The position numbers and the translations under genes were made by a program. The notes below the pieces were generated by a model. The model had not been told where the DNA came from, did not search any database, and saw only the letters and a list, made by a program, of their open reading frames with translations. Shown in pieces: positions 1 to 11,995 of a DNA stretch of 64,000 nt. Numbering within the stretch: position 1 is the stretch's first letter; every line of letters begins with the position of its first letter. This DNA is from Prosapia bicincta (Eukaryota > Arthropoda > Insecta > Hemiptera > Cercopidae): positions 1,805,001 to 1,869,000 of the forward strand of contig JBAIZL010000425.1 in assembly GCA_036971475.1 (NCBI GenBank), given 5' to 3'.

Positions 1-1443
1 CTAACATATTTATCCCTATGAAATTTGGTATGAAATTCCATTTGTTTTGACTTTCTAACATAGTGAATATCATGTTTTGTTAATTTATGGTAATATCCAG
101 GCCAGCATTTATTTCTTGTCGTTTTTCGTTCCAATGCTCATAGTAGAACAACATCTCGCAGAACTCACTGTGTCACGTAATTTAAACCTATGAAAGAATT
201 CACCAAAATATCAGTGTCTAGTAATCGCTTGTGTGAGATAGTAGTTCACTTCTCCATGCCCTCTTTCCAACTTACTTTTAGACAGGGAATTAAGCATTAT
301 GTCTATCAGCTAGTGCTGGCGTCATTCCACTTCGATTTTGTGCGCTCCAATAGGCGTCCTCTAGCAGATTCCTTGGCTATTTTATGGACTTTTACTTTTT
401 TCTTTGTGCTACGTGTCTTCAAGACCGTTTAGTTACTAGTATATTTCTTGTCTTTCTTTAGCCAATAGATATATTGGTGGGGCTCTGGCACATACTAGCA
501 CCGTACTCTCAGATACCGTTTTGAATGCAGAAACCATTTCCTACCTCTCTGTACTGAAACTATTTTCATATTGACTGTGCGTTTTCCATTGCAGGAGCCC
601 ACATTGATGCCTCATAGAGGGGTTGTGAATGCACCGCCGAAGATATCATTCTCCTCTTACACTCCTTTGATCCACAATATTAGGCATCAGACTGCACAAA
701 TTTCCACAGGACAATCTTGCCCGCTCGCAGCATTTAACTAAGTGAATTGAGAAATTTAGTTTCCTGTCTAGGATAACCCTCAGATATTTTAGTTCATCTT
801 CCCACTGGATTTGTGAATCCCCTATATGCTACTCTGGCGTCACAAATACTCGTAAGTCCGTTACTAACATAGCTTCTGTTTTTTCTATAGCCATCTTTGA
901 GCCACGACGTTCAAGCCAATTTTGTACCCGATTTAAGACATCATTTGCCACCTTTTCTAGTGCAGCAGCTGTAGGTGCCTTGCAAACAATTATGGCGTCA
1001 TCTGCATAACCCACTATGTCTGTGTCTTTTGGAAGATCCATTAGTAGAAACCCGTCATACATCACGTTTTACAAACGAGAACCGATTTTTGAACCTTGTG
1101 GAGCTCCTCCTTATATATTTTAGACAAGTGTATGAGTGCCACAGTTGAATACCATTCTTCCTTCGCTAAGGTAATCCACAAACATTTTAACCAGATATTC
1201 TGGTTTATTTTTCTTCTGTAGTGCGTCAAGAATATCGCTCCACCTAACCGAATTGAAGGCATTCTTTACATCTATGGCGATCAAACCGCAAAATCCTTTT
1301 CCCCCTCTCGTCTTAACATTGCGTTTACTGTCTAATTCAATAACCAGCTTTACTGCATCAGTTGTGGTCTTTCTTTTCCGGAAACCAAACAGCCTGTGTG
1401 GTAGGTCACCAGATCCTTTCTCTTTTTCTAATCTTTGTGATAT
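1..1443 (-). mobile_element. Degenerate R1-clade non-LTR retrotransposon (LINE) ORF2, RT and C-terminal part
   Basis: Read on the minus strand from 1443 downward, broken frames spell reverse transcriptase blocks in the correct order: a fingers motif LFGFRKRKTTTDAV (about 1353-1392), the catalytic block with AIDVKNAFNSVRW (about 1240-1280), GGAPQGS (about 1090-1110), then MYDGFLLMDLP and GYADDA (about 995-1070), KYLRVILDRKLNF (about 770-810) and C-terminal tracts such as TVLVCARAPPIYLLAKER (about 470-520) and RGHGEVNYYLTQ (about 230-265). The NVMYDG and YADD wording and the long C-terminal tail are typical of R1-clade LINEs of arthropods. Several in-frame stops and frameshifts break it, including stops on either side of the GGAPQGS block, so it is inactive. 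It runs off the left edge of the window. Upstream RT and endonuclease are missing beyond about 1443, where the sequence switches to an unrelated dispersed repeat. Confidence 0.85.
829..1065 (-). pseudogene. Open 78-residue piece of the LINE reverse transcriptase (YADD region)
   Basis: Longest uninterrupted frame inside the LINE remnant. It starts at MYDGFLLMDLP, carries the catalytic GYADDA motif about 20 residues in, and ends at the TAG just before the KYLRVILD block. The two aspartates of YADD are present. The frame is preceded by a stop where the family normally continues into the QGS block, so this is a fragment of a dead gene and not an independent CDS. It lies just outside the tandem array, whose left edge is at 1062. 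Confidence 0.8.
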
Positions 1444-3795
1444 TTATTTTAAACGAAATTTTATTCAATATAAATTATATTTATTCTTTCACGACACTAA
1501 TATCACTAGTTGATTTCCTTAATAAACTTTTTCAGATAGAAACATCTACATCAAATTTTTGTGATGTCTTCATGCAGAGGAAAGTGATAGGATGATGAGC
1601 CTTCAGAAAGGGGGAAGTGATGGGATGCTGAGTCTTCAGGAAGAGGGAAGTAGTCAGATGATGAGCCTTCAGAAGAGAGATGTGACCGAATTATGAGCCA
1701 CAAAAAGAGGGATGCGATGAGATAATGAGCCTTCAGGAAGAGGGAAGAGATGGGATGATGAGCCTTCAGGAAGAGGGAAGTGATTGGATGATGAGCCATT
1801 AGGAAAAGGGAAGTGATTGGAAGATCACTCTTCAAGAAGAGCGAGTGATAGGATGATGCGCCCATAGGAAGTGGTTCGTCACGAAATGGTTATACCACAG
1901 GAAGAAGAATGTGAAGGAATGATTTGCTAACATCCATATGTATATTAATCAAATCTATTAGGAGTAGAATTTTCAGGATTATATGGATATGATAGATTTA
2001 TTATAAAATCGTTCATTACTCCAAAATTCGTTAAATGGTAGAAAAGGATTATATCATAAAATCTACTGAAACATAATATAAAACGAAAACTACATAAATT
2101 AAATTTTCTGTAATTTGCTTATTTATTCAATAAAATAATATTATATACAATGGGATACGCACTTATATCTTTGGGTAAAGCTTATATAGTCTACGATATT
2201 TTCTCTACGAACATTATCTAATTACCGTTCTGAGGGGGCAAACTATATAGAGTTACTACTTTACAAATTGCTAAATGTTAATAACTGTACACCACGATGG
2301 ATAATTACAAGAACGCAAAGTAAACAAATTACATAAAATTAGCCTCAGTAATTTGGCTTCCTTGGTTTGGTAACGACAGAGTCGCGTGTCTGGATGTTGT
2401 AAGGTATTGGCCTTACATAACGTATTTACTCAGTGAATTTCGCTGTCCTAATTTAATGCTTTTTACAGGGCAAAATTATAATTTTGCTTTCTTTGTTTCA
2501 CTCGTAAATCCGCCACTAAATAGTTTGATACAATAAGCCTATGCTTGCATATAGAAGGTTCAATTTTTAGCTTTAGAGTTTAGGAAGGACATGCCTTACC
2601 TAAGTTAAGTAAGAACATATAACTTACCTCAGACCTAAATTTTTCCAATTACTAAAATTCAACTTCTAATAACTTACCGTACTATTGATCTTATGTTCTA
2701 GTTAAACGTTGTACTAAAACATAAAATAGGTTTATGTTACCTAAACCATAATGAAAACATTAATTTTCATGTTAACAGTTCAGAACATAATAGTTAATCA
2801 CGTATAAATAGTTTTCAATTAAAATACGTATTTACATTCACTTCACTCAGACACAAACGTATATGAAGTGAGGCTCCATTAGTTAGTGTGACAACCAACA
2901 CTTCAATATTTAACACATTTTAAAAGTGAATAAAACCACCTTAAACATATGACGGCCTATTCTTTCAAGAAGGCATATTCGTTTAAAATAAAGCATTTTT
3001 TGTATTGCCATATATATTATACAGTATTATATTTTGTTTATATATAGATATATAAATATAGTATATTAATAATATATATATAATCATATTTTGAACATTT
3101 TTTATATATACAGTATTATATGTTTTAAATTTCTATTAAAATGCTATCTTACTAAGAAGCTGGTAGAATATTTCTTCATTAGTGTTTATACTAATGAACA
3201 CTAATTTCTGGATTATTCCAGGGTCAACATTTACAATAAATGTTGTAAACTCTCTGTCTCTCTACTGACATACACAGCGTAAAACGTCAAGTGAAATATA
3301 ATTTTGTTTATATTTGTATGTAATTTTTCAATTTTAAAATAGGTCTCACTATATTTCTAGAAACTATTTATCAGGTATTGCTTATTAACAATTGAATTAG
3401 GGCTATAATTATTTACGTTGATTTTATAATAAAACAGTGGACCATGCTGTAACAAGATACAGACAGTAAAGTATTTTAAAACACAAAAACTTAAGTTGTG
3501 CTATTTCTAATTGCTTGAGATCAGTCTCTTGCTTGCTTCCAGAAGCAATTTTACAAAAACAGACAATAACCAAATACCGCATTTGCTTTACAATTGTACG
3601 CAAAATCATAATATTGTTTCGCAATGAAATAACTGTTGCATGAATCGACCATATGATATTGCTCAAACGTATATATTGTTTACATGCTATGTACATAAAA
3701 CACTAAACATGTAATGCTAAAAATTATATAGAAGTATAAGTATCAATATACATATGGTTGACTTGTAGTACATATAATTTAATTTTTGTAAAACC
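1444..3795 (+). repeat. Dispersed noncoding element D, copy within array unit 1
   Basis: The non-LINE part of the unit also exists outside the array: as a direct diverged copy at about 18975-20015 and as an inverted, interrupted copy at about 54770-57215. It contains a block at 1455-1560, the 33-bp minisatellite, and an AT-rich tail with patches such as gcttccttggtttggtaacgac (2365-2386). No reading frame is conserved between copies. The dispersal suggests a noncoding transposable element of unknown class; I could not identify its termini or a target-site duplication. Confidence 0.7.
1586..1872. repeat. 33-bp minisatellite, about 9 imperfect units
   Basis: Units resemble gatgatgagccttcaggaag followed by agggaagtgatgg, 33 bp each. 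Because 33 is divisible by three, the minus strand stays open as an 11-residue repeat of the type AHHPITSLFLK. That open frame is a by-product of the period and not evidence of a gene. The same minisatellite recurs once per array unit (about 4320, 7053, 9787 and 12520) and in the inverted element copy at 55845-56100, so it is an internal part of element D. Confidence 0.9.
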
Positions 3796-6528
3796 TCACG
3801 TCTTACAAACGAGAACCGATTTTTGAACCTTGTGGAGCTCCTCCTTATATATTTTAGACAAGTGTATGAGTGCCACAGTTGAATACCATTCTTCCTTCGC
3901 TAAGGTAATCCACAAACATTTTAACCAGATATTCTGGTTTATTTTTCTTCTGTAGTGCGTCAAGAATATCGCTCCACCTAACCGAATTGAAGGCATTCTT
4001 TACATCTATGGCGATCAAACCGCAAAATCCTTTTCCCCCTCTCGTCTTAACATTGCGTTTACTGTCTAATTCAATAACCAGCTTTACTGCATCAGTTGTG
4101 GTCTTTCTTTTCCGGAAACCAAACAGCCTGTGTGGTAGGTCACCAGATCCTTTCTCTTTTTCTAATCTTTGTGATATTTATTTTAAACGAAATTTTATTC
4201 AATATAAATTATATTTATTCTTTCACGACACTAATATCACTAGTTGATTTCCTTAATAAACTTTTTCAGATAGAAACATCTACATCAAATGTTTGTGATG
4301 TCTTCATGCAGAGGAAAGTGATAGGATGATGAGCCTTCAGAAAGGGGGAAGTGATGGGATGCTGAGTCTTCAGGAAGAGGGAAGTAGTCAGATGATGAGC
4401 CTTCAGAAGAGAGATGTGACCGAATTATGAGCCACAAAAAGAGGGATGCGATGAGATAATGAGCCTTCAGGAAGAGGGAAGAGATGGGATGATGAGCCTT
4501 CAGGAAGAGGGAAGTGATTGGATGATGAGCCATTAGGAAAAGGGAAGTGATTGGAAGATCACTCTTCAAGAAGAGCGAGTGATAGGATGATGCGCCCATA
4601 GGAAGTGGTTCGTCACGAAATGGTTATACCACAGGAAGAAGAATGTGAAGGAATGATTTGCTAACATCCATATGTATATTAATCAAATCTATTAGGAGTA
4701 GAATTTTCAGGATTATATGGATATGATAGATTTATTATAAAATCGTTCATTACTCCAAAATTCGTTAAAAGGTAGAAAAGGATTATATCATAAAATCTAC
4801 TGAAACATAATATAAAACGAAAACTACATAAATTAAATTTTCTGTAATTTGCTTATTTATTCAATAAAATAATATTATATACAATGGGATACGCACTTAT
4901 ATCTTTGGGTAAAGCTTATATAGTCTACGATATTTTCTCTACGAACATTATCTAATTACCGTTCTGAGGGGGCAAACTATATAGAGTTACTACTTTACAA
5001 ATTGCTAAATGTTAATAACTGTACACCACGATGGATAATTACAAGAACGCAAAGTAAACAAATTACATAAAATTAGCCTCAGTAATTTGGCTTCCTTGGT
5101 TTGGTAACGACAGAGTCGCGTGTCTGGATGTTGTAAGGTATTGGCCTTACATAACGTATTTACTCAGTGAATTTCGCTGTCCTAATTTAATGCTTTTTAC
5201 AGGGCAAAATTATAATTTTGCTTTCTTTGTTTCACTCGTAAATCCGCCACTAAATAGTTTGATACAATAAGCCTATGCTTGCATATAGAAGGTTCAATTT
5301 TTAGCTTTAGAGTTTAGGAAGGACATGCCTTACCTAAGTTAAGTAAGAACATATAACTTACCTCAGACCTAAATTTTTCCAATTACTAAAATTCAACTTC
5401 TAATAACTTACCGTACTATTGATCTTATGTTCTAGTTAAACGTTGTACTAAAACATAAAATAGGTTTATGTTACCTAAACCATAATGAAAACATTAATTT
5501 TCATGTTAACAGTTCAGAACATAATAGTTAATCACGTATAAATAGTTTTCAATTAAAATACGTATTTACATTCACTTCACTCAGACACAAACGTATATGA
5601 AGTGAGGCTCCATTAGTTAGTGTGACAACCAACACTTCAATATTTAACACATTTTAAAAGTGAATAAAACCACCTTAAACATATGACGGCCTATTCTTTC
5701 AAGAAGGCATATTCGTTTAAAATAAAGCATTTTTTGTATTGCCATATATATTATACAGTATTATATTTTGTTTATATATAGATATATAAATATAGTATAT
5801 TAATAATATATATATAATCATATTTTGAACATTTTTTATATATACAGTATTATATGTTTTAAATTTCTATTAAAATGCTATCTTACTAAGAAGCTGGTAG
5901 AATATTTCTTCATTAGTGTTTATACTAATGAACACTAATTTCTGGATTATTCCAGGGTCAACATTTACAATAAATGTTGTAAACTCTCTGTCTCTCTACT
6001 GACATACACAGCGTAAAACGTCAAGTGAAATATAATTTTGTTTATATTTGTATGTAATTTTTCAATTTTAAAATAGGTCTCACTATATTTCTAGAAACTA
6101 TTTATCAGGTATTGCTTATTAACAATTGAATTAGGGCTATAATTATTTACGTTGATTTTATAATAAAACAGTGGACCATGCTGTAACAAGATACAGACAG
6201 TAAAGTATTTTAAACACAAAAACTTAAGTTGTGCTATTTCTAATTGCTTGAGATCAGTCTCTTGCTTGCTTCCAGAAGCAATTTTACAAAAACAGACAAT
6301 AACCAAATACCGCATTTGCTTTACAATTGTACGCAAAATCATAATATTGTTTCGCAATGAAATAACTGTTGCATGAATCGACCATATGATATTGCTCAAA
6401 CGTATATATTGTTTACATGCTATGTACATAAAACACTAAACATGTAATGCTAAAAATTATATAGAAGTATAAGTATCAATATACATATGGTTGACTTGTA
6501 GTACATATAATTTAATTTTTGTAAAACC
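3796..6528. repeat. Array unit 2 (2,733 bp)
   Basis: Second unit. Private variant: C at 3801 (tcacgtctta, other units tcacgtttta). It has the short A run (ttttaaaca) near 6210, shared with units 4 and 5. The LINE RT fragment covers about 3796-4177 on the minus strand and the minisatellite about 4320-4606. Confidence 0.95.
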
Positions 6529-9262
6529 TCACGTTTTACAAACGAGAACCGATTTTTGAACCTTGTGGAGCTCCTCCTTATATATTTTAGACAAGTGTAT
6601 GAGTGCCACAGTTGAATACCATTCTTCCTTCGCTAAGGTAATCCACAAACATTTTAACCAGATATTCTGGTTTATTTTTCTTCTGTAGTGCGTCAAGAAT
6701 ATCGCTCCACCTAACCGAATTGAAGGCATTCTTTACATCTATGGCGATCAAACCGCAAAATCCTTTTCCCCCTCTCGTCTTAACATTGCGTTTACTGTCT
6801 AATTCAATAACCAGCTTTACTGCATCAGTTGTGGTCTTTCTTTTCCGGAAACCAAACAGCCTGTGTGGTAGGTCACCAGATCCTTTCTCTTTTTCTAATC
6901 TTTGTGATATTTATTTTAAACGAAATTTTATTCAATATAAATTATATTTATTCTTTCACGACACTAATATCACTAGTTGATTTCCTTAATAAACTTTTTC
7001 AGATAGAAACATCTACATCAAATGTTTGTGATGTCTTCATGCAGAGGAAAGTGATAGGATGATGAGCCTTCAGAAAGGGGGAAGTGATGAGATGCTGAGT
7101 CTTCAGGAAGAGGGAAGTAGTCAGATGATGAGCCTTCAGAAGAGAGATGTGACCGAATTATGAGCCACAAAAAGAGGGATGCGATGAGATAATGAGCCTT
7201 CAGGAAGAGGGAAGAGATGGGATGATGAGCCTTCAGGAAGAGGGAAGTGATTGGATGATGAGCCATTAGGAAAAGGGAAGTGATTGGAAGATCACTCTTC
7301 AAGAAGAGCGAGTGATAGGATGATGCGCCCATAGGAAGTGGTTCGTCACGAAATGGTTATACCACAGGAAGAAGAATGTGAAGGAATGATTTGCTAACAT
7401 CCATATGTATATTAATCAAATCTATTAGGAGTAGAATTTTCAGGATTATATGGATATGATAGATTTATTATAAAATCGTTCATTACTCCAAAATTCGTTA
7501 AAAGGTAGAAAAGGATTATATCATAAAATCTACTGAAACATAATATAAAACGAAAACTACATAAATTAAATTTTCTGTAATTTGCTTATTTATTCAATAA
7601 AATAATATTATATACAATGGGATACGCACTTATATCTTTGGGTAAAGCTTATATAGTCTACGATATTTTCTCTACGAACATTATCTAATTACCGTTCTGA
7701 GGGGGCAAACTATATAGAGTTACTACTTTACAAATTGCTAAATGTTAATAACTGTACACCACGATGGATAATTACAAGAACGCAAAGTAAACAAATTACA
7801 TAAAATTAGCCTCAGTAATTTGGCTTCCTTGGTTTGGTAACGACAGAGTCGCGTGTCTGGATGTTGTAAGGTATTGGCCTTACATAACGTATTTACTCAG
7901 TGAATTTCGCTGTCCTAATTTAATGCTTTTTACAGGGCAAAATTATAATTTTGCTTTCTTTGTTTCACTCGTAAATCCGCCACTAAATAGTTTGATACAA
8001 TAAGCCTATGCTTGCATATAGAAGGTTCAATTTTTAGCTTTAGAGTTTAGGAAGGACATGCCTTACCTAAGTTAAGTAAGAACATATAACTTACCTCAGA
8101 CCTAAATTTTTCCAATTACTAAAATTCAACTTCTAATAACTTACCGTACTATTGATCTTATGTTCTAGTTAAACGTTGTACTAAAACATAAAATAGGTTT
8201 ATGTTACCTAAACCATAATGAAAACATTAATTTTCATGTTAACAGTTCAGAACATAATAGTTAATCACGTATAAATAGTTTTCAATTAAAATACGTATTT
8301 ACATTCACTTCACTCAGACACAAACGTATATGAAGTGAGGCTCCATTAGTTAGTGTGACAACCAACACTTCAATATTTAACACATTTTAAAAGTGAATAA
8401 AACCACCTTAAACATATGACGGCCTATTCTTTCAAGAAGGCATATTCGTTTAAAATAAAGCATTTTTTGTATTGCCATATATATTATACAGTATTATATT
8501 TTGTTTATATATAGATATATAAATATAGTATATTAATAATATATATATAATCATATTTTGAACATTTTTTATATATACAGTATTATATGTTTTAAATTTC
8601 TATTAAAATGCTATCTTACTAAGAAGCTGGTAGAATATTTCTTCATTAGTGTTTATACTAATGAACACTAATTTCTGGATTATTCCAGGGTCAACATTTA
8701 CAATAAATGTTGTAAACTCTCTGTCTCTCTACTGACATACACAGCGTAAAACGTCAAGTGAAATATAATTTTGTTTATATTTGTATGTAATTTTTCAATT
8801 TTAAAATAGGTCTCACTATATTTCTAGAAACTATTTATCAGGTATTGCTTATTAACAATTGAATTAGGGCTATAATTATTTACGTTGATTTTATAATAAA
8901 ACAGTGGACCATGCTGTAACAAGATACAGACAGTAAAGTATTTTAAAACACAAAAACTTAAGTTGTGCTATTTCTAATTGCTTGAGATCAGTCTCTTGCT
9001 TGCTTCCAGAAGCAATTTTACAAAAACAGACAATAACCAAATACCGCATTTGCTTTACAATTGTACGCAAAATCATAATATTGTTTCGCAATGAAATAAC
9101 TGTTGCATGAATCGACCATATGATATTGCTCAAACGTATATATTGTTTACATGCTATGTACATAAAACACTAAACATGTAATGCTAAAAATTATATAGAA
9201 GTATAAGTATCAATATACATATGGTTGACTTGTAGTACATATAATTTAATTTTTGTAAAACC
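6529..9262. repeat. Array unit 3 (2,734 bp)
   Basis: Third unit. Private variant: gtgatgagatg near 7086-7092, where the others have gtgatgggatg. Long A run near 8944 as in unit 1. RT fragment about 6529-6910 on the minus strand, minisatellite about 7053-7339. Confidence 0.95.
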
Positions 9263-11995
9263 TCACGTTTTACAAACGAGAACCGATTTTTGAACCTTGT
9301 GGAGCTCCTCCTTATATATTTTAGACAAGTGTATGAGTGCCACAGTTGAATACCATTCTTCCTTCGCTAAGGTAATCCACAAACATTTTAACCAGATATT
9401 CTGGTTTATTTTTCTTCTGTAGTGCGTCAAGAATATCGCTCCACCTAACCGAATTGAAGGCATTCTTTACATCTATGGCGATCAAACCGCAAAATCCTTT
9501 TCCCCCTCTCGTCTTAACATTGCGTTTACTGTCTAATTCAATAACCAGCTTTACTGCATCAGTTGTGGTCTTTCTTTTCCGGAAACCAAACAGCCTGTGT
9601 GGTAGGTCACCAGATCCTTTCTCTTTTTCTAATCTTTGTGATATTTATTTTAAACGAAATTTTATTCAATATAAATTATGTTTATTCTTTCACGACACTA
9701 ATATCACTAGTTGATTTCCTTAATAAACTTTTTCAGATAGAAACATCTACATCAAATGTTTGTGATGTCTTCATGCAGAGGAAAGTGATAGGATGATGAG
9801 CCTTCAGAAAGGGGGAAGTGATGGGATGCTGAGTCTTCAGGAAGAGGGAAGTAGTCAGATGATGAGCCTTCAGAAGAGAGATGTGACCGAATTATGAGCC
9901 ACAAAAAGAGGGATGCGATGAGATAATGAGCCTTCAGGAAGAGGGAAGAGATGGGATGATGAGCCTTCAGGAAGAGGGAAGTGATTGGATGATGAGCCAT
10001 TAGGAAAAGGGAAGTGATTGGAAGATCACTCTTCAAGAAGAGCGAGTGATAGGATGATGCGCCCATAGGAAGTGGTTCGTCACGAAATGGTTATACCACA
10101 GGAAGAAGAATGTGAAGGAATGATTTGCTAACATCCATATGTATATTAATCAAATCTATTAGGAGTAGAATTTTCAGGATTATATGGATATGATAGATTT
10201 ATTATAAAATCGTTCATTACTCCAAAATTCGTTAAAAGGTAGAAAAGGATTATATCATAAAATCTACTGAAACATAATATAAAACGAAAACTACATAAAT
10301 TAAATTTTCTGTAATTTGCTTATTTATTCAATAAAATAATATTATATACAATGGGATACGCACTTATATCTTTGGGTAAAGCTTATATAGTCTACGATAT
10401 TTTCTCTACGAACATTATCTAATTACCGTTCTGAGGGGGCAAACTATATAGAGTTACTACTTTACAAATTGCTAAATGTTAATAACTGTACACCACGATG
10501 GATAATTACAAGAACGCAAAGTAAACAAATTACATAAAATTAGCCTCAGTAATTTGGCTTCCTTGGTTTGGTAACGACAGAGTCGCGTGTCTGGATGTTG
10601 TAAGGTATTGGCCTTACATAACGTATTTACTCAGTGAATTTCGCTGTCCTAATTTAATGCTTTTTACAGGGCAAAATTATAATTTTGCTTTCTTTGTTTC
10701 ACTCGTAAATCCGCCACTAAATAGTTTGATACAATAAGCCTATGCTTGCATATAGAAGGTTCAATTTTTAGCTTTAGAGTTTAGGAAGGACATGCCTTAC
10801 CTAAGTTAAGTAAGAACATATAACTTACCTCAGACCTAAATTTTTCCAATTACTAAAATTCAACTTCTAATAACTTACCGTACTATTGATCTTATGTTCT
10901 AGTTAAACGTTGTACTAAAACATAAAATAGGTTTATGTTACCTAAACCATAATGAAAACATTAATTCTCATGTTAACAGTTCAGAACATAATAGTTAATC
11001 ACGTATAAATAGTTTTCAATTAAAATACGTATTTACATTCACTTCACTCAGACACAAACGTATATGAAGTGAGGCTCCATTAGTTAGTGTGACAACCAAC
11101 ACTTCAATATTTAACACATTTTAAAAGTGAGTAAAACCACCTTAAACATATGACGGCCTATTCTTTCAAGAAGGCATATTCGTTTAAAATAAAGCATTTT
11201 TTGTATTGCCATATATATTATACAGTATTATATTTTGTTTATATATAGATATATAAATATAGTATATTAATAATATATATATAATCATATTTTGAACATT
11301 TTTTATATATACAGTATTATATGTTTTAAATTTCTATTAAAATGCTATCTTACTAAGAAGCTGGTAGAATATTTCTTCATTAGTGTTTATACTAATGAAC
11401 ACTAATTTCTGGATTATTCCAGGGTCAACATTTACAATAAATGTTGTAAACTCTCTGTCTCTCTACTGACATACACAGCGTAAAACGTCAAGTGAAATAT
11501 AATTTTGTTTATATTTGTATGTAATTTTTCAATTTTAAAATAGGTCTCACTATATTTCTAGAAACTATTTATCAGGTATTGCTTATTAACAATTGAATTA
11601 GGGCTATAATTATTTACGTTGATTTTATAATAAAACAGTGGACCATGCTGTAACAAGATACAGACAGTAAAGTATTTTAAACACAAAAACTTAAGTTGTG
11701 CTATTTCTAATTGCTTGAGATCAGTCTCTTGCTTGCTTCCAGAAGCAATTTTACAAAAACAGACAATAACCAAATACCGCATTTGCTTTACAATTGTACG
11801 CAAAATCATAATATTGTTTCGCAATGAAATAACTGTTGCATGAATCGACCATATGATATTGCTCAAACGTATATATTGTTTACATGCTATGTACATAAAA
11901 CACTAAACATGTAATGCTAAAAATTATATAGAAGTATAAGTATCAATATACATATGGTTGACTTGTAGTACATATAATTTAATTTTTGTAAAACC
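9263..11995. repeat. Array unit 4 (2,733 bp)
   Basis: Fourth unit. Private variants: aattatgttt near 9680 (others aattatattt), taattctcat near 10966 (others taattttcat) and aagtgagtaaa near 11127 (others aagtgaataaa). Short A run. RT fragment about 9263-9644 on the minus strand, minisatellite about 9787-10073. Confidence 0.95.

Larger units (their letters stand above)
1062..3795. repeat. Array unit 1 (2,734 bp)
   Basis: First unit, continuous with the LINE flank on its left. Private variants seen by eye: T at about 1556 where all other units have G (caaattttt against caaatgttt), and taaatggta near 2035 where the others read taaaaggta. It has the longer A run near 3478 (ttttaaaaca), shared with unit 3. 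RT fragment at 1062-1443, 33-bp minisatellite at about 1586-1872. Confidence 0.95.

Noticed and set aside
1253..1595. Plus-strand frames of 86 and 77 residues in each array unit
   Set aside because: They are antisense shadows over the minus-strand LINE RT fragment and the adjoining repeat block.
1551..1865. Repetitive protein of 11-residue units AHHPITSLFLK (and copies per array unit, and 55836-56135)
   Set aside because: The DNA is a 33-bp minisatellite, and a period divisible by three keeps a frame open. Nothing lies beside it that resembles a gene.
3424..3696. Frames of 90 or 112 residues on the minus strand in each array unit
   Set aside because: Length changes with a 1-bp A-run indel, composition is AT-driven, and no frame is kept in the copies at 19-20 kb and 54-56 kb.
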